Assembly (NCBI GenBank): GCA_012064385.1
Contig: QRDG01000346.1
Location: forward strand, 649,952-713,951
Source of the DNA: Puccinellia tenuiflora
Lineage: Eukaryota > Streptophyta > Magnoliopsida > Poales > Poaceae
DNA length: 64,000 nucleotides
Direction: 5' to 3'
Position numbers and translations under genes: made by a program. Positions 57,736 through 64,000 of this stretch are shown piece by piece (the stretch's first letter is position 1; every line of letters begins with the position of its first letter). The notes beneath the pieces were generated by a model. It saw nothing but the letters and a program-made list of their open reading frames with translations, was not told the origin of the DNA and did no database searches.

Positions 57736-58421
57736 AGCACGTTCTATGCCGCCTGGACGACGGCGGTGCGCGAGGGCAAGGGATTCTCCGCGCCGGCCCC
57801 TTCCATCGACCGCGCGGCCACGGCTGTGCCCCGTAGCACGCCGAAGCCCGTGTTCGACCACCGGTCTATTGAGTTCAAAGGAGGGGAAGGCGGCGGCGGT
57901 GCGACCAACTCCGACGACGCCGCCCTCCCCATGGAAAAGATCGAGAACATCACCGTGCACTTCACCGCGGAGTTCATCGCCGAGCTCAGAGCCCGCGTCG
58001 GCGCTGCAGCACGTTCCAGTGCCTGCTGGCGCACGTCTGGAAGAAGGTCACGGAGGCGCGCGGCCTGGGGCCGTAGGAGTTCACGACTTCACGCAGGTGA
58101 GGGTGGCCATGAACTGCAGGGGCAGGGCCAACCCTCCCGTGCCGATGGACTTCTTCGGGAACATGGTGTTCTGGGCGTTCCCGAGGCTTCAGGTCCGGGG
58201 CGTCCTGGGCGGGAGCTACGGCAGCGTCGTCGGCGCAATCCGCGACGCCGCGGCGCGCGTCGACGAGGAGTACATCCAGTCGTACGTGGACTTCGGCGGA
58301 GTGGCGGACGCAAACGGGGAGGAGCTCGCGGCGTCGTCGACTTTCGGAAAGGTGCTCTGCCCGGACATTGAGGTGGACAGCTGGCTGGGGTTCAGGTTCC
58401 ATCAGCTCGACTTCGGCACCG

Positions 58422-58911
58422 TGTGAGGACCCCTCTGTTGACCGGTGAAAAGCTGCTCAGTTTAGTCCCACCTCGCCTAGTGGAGGAGGCCACACCCAGC
58501 TTATAAGGGAGAGATTCCCTCCTCCCTTCAGTCCGGGCTTTTGGGATGGAATAGGCTCTCACTTGTAGTTGGGCTGTGTGCGCATAAACGTCTGAAACTA
58601 GGCTGAGTGCTGCGCTAAATCTGAGTGGACGCTAACATTTGGTATCAGAGCCAGCATCGCCATGCCCGCCTGGGGGGCTTCCTAGGGGGATGGGATGTGA
58701 GGACCCCTCTGTTGACCGGTGAAAAACTGCTCAGTTTAGTCCCACCTCACCTAGTGGAGGAGGCTACACCCAGCTTATAAGGGAGAGATTTCCTCCTCCC
58801 TTCAGTCCAGTCTTTTGGGATGGAATGGGCTCTCACTTGTAGTTGGGTTATGTACGCATAAACGTCTAAAACTAGGCTAAGTGCTGGGCTAAATCTGAGT
58901 GGACGCTAACA
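58422..58911 (+). mobile_element. TRIM (miniature LTR retrotransposon), 490 bp
   Basis: Two 216-bp LTRs (58422-58637 and 58696-58911; TGTGAGGACC...ACGCTAACA) enclose only 58 bp. That spacer starts TTTGGTATCAGAGCC, the initiator-Met tRNA primer-binding site, and ends in a purine-rich GGGGGATGGGA. The TSD CACCG is at 58417-58421 and 58912-58916. The LTRs differ at about 13 positions by eye. It cuts the DFGxG motif of the BAHD gene. It has no coding, so reverse transcriptase must come from elsewhere. Confidence 0.95.
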
Positions 58912-59092
58912 CACCGGGCCGCCGTCCGCGTTCCTGCCGCCGGGCTTGCCCGTCGAGGGGCTCATGGTGTTCGTGCCGTCGCGCACGGTGAAGGGCAGCG
59001 TCGACCTCTTCATGGCCCTCGCCGAGGATCATGTTGAGGCGTTCAAGAGGATCTGCTACTCGTTGGACGCTCTTCTCCCATCGAGATTATAA

Positions 59093-61560
59093 GCAAGCTT
59101 ATACCGTACTCTTGTTTGCAATTGATGGTCATTGTTTTGTACGAAAGTTACATAGTTACTAGCAAATAAAGAGGTTCTGCACTGGTACACATCTAACTTT
59201 TTCCCGGATACGCAACAGATCCGACTTCATTGTATTATTATAGACGTGCTATTTCCTCATCGAAAAAAAAAGAGAGCTGTTTCCGATCGAAGAAACTGAA
59301 TAAAACATGAAGGTCAGTGAAAATTATTTCCGAACTATACATTTTATATCTCGTTGTTCTGCCGCAACTATTGTGAAGGAAGCACCAAATATGTACAAGT
59401 TTGATAAACTTTAGTTTTGAGGAGCGGCATGAGCTAACAGTCCTAAGAATCTAAAACCGTTGACGCCAATGGTTTCATACCACTAACCTATTTTGGTCAC
59501 GCGGAGCAGACCTACAGTTCAACAAAAAAAGTTCGAAAAAAAAAACGATGGGTGCAGTTAGTTCTTTCGAATAGGGTTGTTGGTGGTTTTTTTTAACTGG
59601 ATTTAAAAAAAAAGAGGTAATTACACCACTGACAGGCACACACTTGCATGGGAATGATTCACCATAAATTTGTAGTAGAGTGCAACGGACCGGTTCACAA
59701 ATTTGTCATATGGGTACAAAATGCTCCAAATCCGTCCTAATCATATTGTACTTTGCAACAACAAAAAACTTAAAATAGTTTACTTGAATTGGTCCTCAAC
59801 TAGGTCATTTAGATTTTCTACGTACTTAGAATTCTGTGTTTTCTGGAAATTTATTTCCGCATGTGACATTGATGAGTGAGACCCACTTGTTAGACCCTTC
59901 TTCTTCCCATAATGCCGTAGAAAGACAATTGTTCGCGTCGGTTGTGGTGCTTTGCATTCCAGCACCCGTGGAAGCTTCATAAGCTCCAGGTATGCCCCCC
60001 GCTCATGGAGATCCAGCGCCTCCATAGGGAAGTACGTACTCGTCAGACGTCAGTGCCATGTCGTTGTTGCTCGCCTTCTCGTGCTATAACCAGTAGGGGA
60101 CGGGGAAACCGACTGAGAGCACGCCGATGCCAACGCTGACAACATTATCGTCATTTTCTCGCTCGCCGCAACTCTTTCTCCTACGCACGAAGGGCTCCAT
60201 CGATCTCCATGACGCAATAGGAGATCTCCATCGATCTCCTACACTTTTCGGTTTAATAATTTAAAATTGTTCATGAATTAATAAAATGTTTCTAGAATTG
60301 AAAATATTCATGAACAACTTGAAAAAAATGTTCATGATTTCTTGAAAAGTTCATGAGTTTGAAAATGTTCACGAGTTTGAAAAATATGTTCATGAATTTA
60401 AAAATATTTGTGGACTTGAAAAAATCTTAATGAATTGTAAGACTTTCACAAATTTGAAAGTGCTCGTGACAAGTACTCATGAGTTTCAAAAAATATGAGA
60501 AGAAAAACGAAAAAGAAAAATTTGAAAAGGAAATCACTAAAACCAGAAAAGACTAATCATAAGCTTCTAGAAGCTTCCCAAAACCGGTGAGGAAGAGCCA
60601 ATGTGGGCCACCCGAAGGAACTAGCCCTAGCGTTGGGAGAGGCACGCATTTCGTCCCTAACAGATGTAACGGGCATCAAATAGAAATCGTTTCTATTTTC
60701 GGTTTTCACGATAATAGCATATGTTTTAAATCAGAACGGAAAATTATAATATAAGGTTTTAAATACAACACTTCGCACATGTACAATATAGTAATATACA
60801 TTTAAAATATTAGAAGTTCAAATTGGCTCACGAACTCATATAATCCTGGCTGAGTATGAAATTTAAAAAGTTAAACATTTTTTATTTATTCTAAAAATGG
60901 AAAAATTCCAAGTGGGCCATTTTTTTCAGATTTTTTTTTTGAATTTCCTACTCATCCAGGAGTATATGGACTTGGATGCCAAAACTGATTCACCCAAAAT
61001 ACAACGTTCTCAGGCAACGTTCTTATCCTTAATGAATCATCTACGTTAATGACGAGTTAGATCTGATCATCAGACAACTTCCTCAATCTATTGCACTGTT
61101 GATAAGGTAAGGAAAAAAAACTCGTTCTTCTGATAATAACCTTCCTTATTTTGTACCATACGTTCATAAATGTAGGAAAAAATATAACGCACTTATTACT
61201 ATTTATGAGCAAACATTTTTATGTGTATGAACAACTTACCTTGTAAAATCAATAGATAGAAAAGAAAAAAATTGGAAAGAAACACGACGTTCTTATCCTC
61301 TATTGTACAGCTCATAAAGTTGGAAAAAAAAAACACACCGTTCTTCCTGATTATCAGCTTCCTCTTCTGTACCATTCATAAATAAATAAAAATAAATACG
61401 AGATGCTTCCAAAATCTACAGATAGAAAAAAAACATATAACGCTCTTCCAAAAGCTACCGTTACAAAGAAACGCGACGTTCTTCCAAAAGCCAGTGTATA
61501 TCTCTGTGCAAACTACTCCCAAGTCCCAAAGCGCTCGTGCATAGGTAGAATCAGATCTAG
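59093..61560. other. Intergenic region between BAHD copies
   Basis: A polyadenylation-like AATAAA lies at about 59165 after the BAHD pseudogene stop. The rest has short open frames only. In the ~500 bp before the next BAHD start, words such as ACGTTCTTCC and CGTTCTTAT recur at least six times among A-rich tracts (61006-61485). Confidence 0.6.
60240..60530. repeat. AT-rich degenerate repeat
   Basis: Loose units on the core TTCATGAATTTGAAAA, about 20 bp apart, with many variants. Confidence 0.7.
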
Positions 61561-61562
61561 TA

Positions 61563-61922
61563 ATGGAGATTACGAGCAGCACGATGCTGAAGCCGGTGTA
61601 CTCCGCGCCGCTCGCCGGCCAGAAGGTCCCGCTGACAGTCTTCGACCGCGCCGCCCTGGACATCTTCGTCCCCATTGTGTTCGCCTACTCCGCGCCGGCG
61701 CCGACCAACGAGGCGCTCAAGGAGGGGCTCCTCAGGGCCGTCGCGCCGTATCCTCACCTTGCCGGGCGCCTCGCCCTCGACGGCCAAGGCCGGCGGTTCA
61801 TCCACCTCAACAACGAGGGCGTGCTTGTGATCGAGGCCACCGTCCCGTCCGACCTTGCGGACGTGATCGCCGACGGCGGCATGGGCACAAACGTCCGCGA
61901 CCTGTACCCTACAATCCCAGAG
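61563..61922 (+). CDS. BAHD acyltransferase paralogue, exon 1 (partial gene)
   Basis: ATG at 61563 opens 120 intact codons: MLKPVYSAPLAGQKVPLTVF, LKEGLLRAVAPYPHLAGRLA, then GTNVRDLYPTIPE, ending at GAG|GTAATTTG. The intron position equals that of the pseudogene copy at 47820, and no frame errors are present. This is the N-terminal part of the first BAHD domain; the HxxxD and DFGxG motifs belong to exon 2, which is not seen before 64000. A weak TATA (GTGTATATCTC, about 61495) lies ~65 bp upstream. It may be a working gene with a transposon-filled intron or a truncated copy. Confidence 0.78.
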
Positions 61923-62139
61923 GTAATTTGTTTGAGACTGACTTACAATTCCGCCATTAGTCTGCTTACTTGTTGTCATCCTGTCATATGATTTACTTAC
62001 CGCGTTGTGTTAATCCTTAGTTGCCCGAGAAGTTCCCCGCGATAACCGTGTTTTTTTTTTTTTACTTAATGTTCGAGATCTGTCTACCAATTGATATTTT
62101 TTTAACTCCAAGAGCAAACAGTTTGACTGCATGTTATGC
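61923..62139 (+). other. Start of BAHD paralogue intron
   Basis: It begins with the donor GTAATTTG. No acceptor followed by GETVGAA-like or KLSRYTCGG-like coding was seen before 64000, so the intron is over 2 kb or the gene is truncated. Confidence 0.6.
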
Positions 62140-62144
62140 GTTCT

Positions 62145-63050
62145 TGTCGGGGGACAACCCCCGGATAGGGTCAAGATGACGAGACACGCATAGACCCGGA
62201 GTTGACCGGGTCAACACTAACCGACATACCATATCGACATACCCGGCGTCGTCCGGGTCAAAGCTAACCGACATACCCGTATGTCGGATCATACAGATTA
62301 GATGTCGGATCCTCTCCTTTGTTCTTCTTATGTGCAGGGAAGGTGAAACCGAGTTAAGAAGTATCCGACATGCCTATGCCGGATAAGAGAAGAGGGAGTT
62401 ATATCCCGGTGGACGGTCAAGACTCATGTCTTGTCCCTACATCACGGAGCAGGCATCGTGCCACTGACACGATGGGACGCGCTGCCTAACCCTTGACCCG
62501 GAGGTCACGGGATGGGGAGTCAGGCCTCCATGATGCTGACCAAGGCAGTACGGGGGAGCATGGGACATGCATGGCACTTGTCTTGTCTCTGGCAGAGATG
62601 ACGGAAGCAGTCAGAGGATGACACCGGCCGGACATGGCCACAGTGTTGGCTACGCCAGCACCCGCCCTAACTTGTGCCCTGGGTTCCCTTATATAAGGTG
62701 CACCAGGGGCTCCACTTACGGGGACGCTGGACACTTAGACGATGCACTAGACTTTCCACACCGGAGAGCCCACAGAGAGCCATTGAGCTACCGCAAGACT
62801 CGGTAGAGAGCCCGAGTGATTCACCTTTGCCTTAGTTCATAGCTTTTCATACACAGCTCAAGGAGCATCTTGTAGCTCGAGTGTGATCCACCATATAAAC
62901 CTCACGAGGGCCCTGAACCTGGGTAAATTGTGTGCGTGTTTGTGTTTTCCGTGTGCGTATTCCTACGCGCTAGCCCTCCCCGGTACCTCCAACGTCCATC
63001 GGCCCCAACTCAAGCCTACCTATGGCATCTGTCCGTGCACCACCACGACA
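62145..63050. mobile_element. Solo LTR, 906 bp
   Basis: TGTCGGGGGACAACCCCCGG at the start and ACCACCACGACA at the end are flanked by the 5-bp TSD GTTCT (62140-62144 and 63051-63055). A TTATATAAGG box is at about 62689. A single LTR with a TSD means the internal part was lost by LTR-LTR recombination. The element family is not assigned. Confidence 0.93.
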
Positions 63051-63086
63051 GTTCTCTAGCTTTTATATACAATATATATGCTAGTA

Positions 63087-63193
63087 CTCCCTCCGTTCCA
63101 TTTTAGATGACTTTCAAATAACTAGATGTATCTAAATACATTTTACATCTAAATACATTTTTTTGAGATTCATCTAATATGGAACGGAGGGAG
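63087..63193. mobile_element. Stowaway MITE (Tc1/mariner), 107 bp
   Basis: CTCCCTCCGTTCCATTTTAG and its inverted counterpart (TGGAACGGAGGGAG) form the ends, with the TA dinucleotide TSD at 63085-63086 and 63194-63195. The interior pairs as one hairpin. Confidence 0.97.
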
Positions 63194-63195
63194 TA

Positions 63196-64000
63196 GCTTT
63201 TATGATATTGAAAGAGAAACACTTTGTTGCAATAATATTTAAATATTTCATAGAGCTAGTTTGGTAGCCATCATTTTAGATCGGAATCATTAATTTCATT
63301 TGAAATTCCAACAAATGCTTACGGTGTGTCAAGTCAATTCATGTCCCAAACCGTGTCATTCTTGTTAAAATCATTTCATATTTTGCCAAATAAAATGAAA
63401 TGAGAGATGCCAAACGAGCTCTTAGAGAGTTCTGATGTTGGTTAAACCCTGCCTCACCTCTCTGTAACTCTGAATATGTGTCTGTTAGGTGTTAGGTTTT
63501 CGACAGTTTCAGTTTCGTCAGTCCAACAGTTAGCAGATAGGGTTTGTTAGCGTTTTTTCAGCTTAGGTTTAGATCGAGTCGTAGAACGTTGAGCACGTTT
63601 TTCGGATCGTGGGATGGCACGGTCAGTTGTGGGGCGCATTGCTCGGCACGTTTACCTTTTCGCATGAATAAAAGGAAAGACAAAAAAGCTGCGAACGTGA
63701 CGTGGCACAAAATCTTTAGTGTTCGTTTCCTTCTCTGAAATCTCTCCACGAGCATAGTTCATGGCGATATTTGAACCAAGAACTAAATCTAAATATTTGA
63801 CTACTCGTATCTATATCATGTTCTTCCTCCCCTTCTCTGGCCACATCATCAACGATACTACAACATCGTTATTCAGTTAATGAAGTATTGTCATACCTCC
63901 AAATGCTCCAATAAATAAGATTATCCTAACTCTTATTTTTCATAGCATGCCTATTTAGTATAATATTTTTATCCAAGCATAATGACCAAAAGTTCAGATA
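63196..64000. other. Right-hand end of window, no recognised gene
   Basis: AT-rich sequence with short open frames. It could still be intron of the BAHD paralogue or intergenic DNA. Confidence 0.5.

Larger units (their letters stand above)
47438..59092 (+). pseudogene. BAHD acyltransferase pseudogene, split by three transposon insertions
   Basis: Exon 1 (47438-47820) reads PVYAVPNPLAGDKVRLTVFD and LLRAVAPYPHLLGRFALDG. The intron is 47821-47924. Exon 2 segments are 47925-47949, 52809-52896, 57741-58421 and 58917-59092, with MULE-2, a Copia element and a TRIM between them. Joined, they contain the catalytic HxxxD (HHIAD; His codon 52865-52867, Asp codon 52877-52879) and the structural DFGxG motif (DFGTG), the latter cut by the TRIM. 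BAHD enzymes move acyl groups from CoA to amines or alcohols; similarity to the hydroxycinnamoyl/benzoyl amine group is my impression. Frameshifts near 47503, 47785, 57998 and 58085 and a stop near 58075 show further decay. The tandem paralogue starts at 61563. Confidence 0.9.

Noticed and set aside
59780..60025. 81-codon minus-strand frame as a small gene
   Set aside because: No domain, no splice or promoter context, and compositionally like its surroundings.

Overview
The window looks like intergenic DNA from a large grass genome, most likely Triticeae (wheat, barley or Aegilops). It is almost entirely nested transposable elements: CACTA elements with CACTAGTGGAAAA ends, a CTCCCTCCGTTCC Stowaway MITE, LINE tails, Mutator-like elements, Copia, TRIM and hAT elements. 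No intact host gene is fully contained. The species call is inference from repeat style; several boundaries below rest on target-site duplications (TSDs) that can be read directly.

Layout. 1-4372: 3' part of a CACTA element with a broken Ptta/ULP1-type gene. 6122-8601: a non-autonomous CACTA carrying tandem repeats and a small inverted-repeat element inside (TA)n. 10011-10633: LINE fragment. About 11.2-11.6 kb: purple acid phosphatase relic. 13447-15220: Mutator-like element (MULE) with ~480-bp inverted repeats. 16041-17347: poly(A) retroposon with 14-bp TSD. 17756-19557: possible inverted-repeat element holding a 17-bp minisatellite. 20319-21470: GC-rich MULE-like element with 9-bp TSD. 22114-33508: hAT element (TSD CAGTTAAC) split by a 10.6-kb CACTA (TSD GCC). 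That CACTA carries a transposase with one amber stop, a Ptta-ULP1 gene and a small spliced coiled-coil/membrane protein gene. 33665-34540: LINE fragment.

35769-45227 is the most unusual part. Five inverted-repeat elements of 1.6-2.1 kb are joined end to end by (TA)n microsatellites. Four share double-palindrome termini. Three share a nearly common ~1-kb tail but carry different GC-rich halves. A 20-bp palindrome made of two fused termini sits between two of them.

47306-59092 is a BAHD acyltransferase pseudogene whose second exon is split by three independent insertions, each with a readable TSD: a MULE carrying a plant-mobile-domain gene (9 bp), a Copia element (5 bp) and a 490-bp TRIM (5 bp). 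61563-61922 is exon 1 of a tandem BAHD paralogue with an open frame; its intron contains a solo LTR and a Stowaway MITE and runs out of the window.

The coding potential is mainly transposon machinery. The host content is one phosphatase relic, one dead BAHD gene and the start of a possibly functional BAHD gene.
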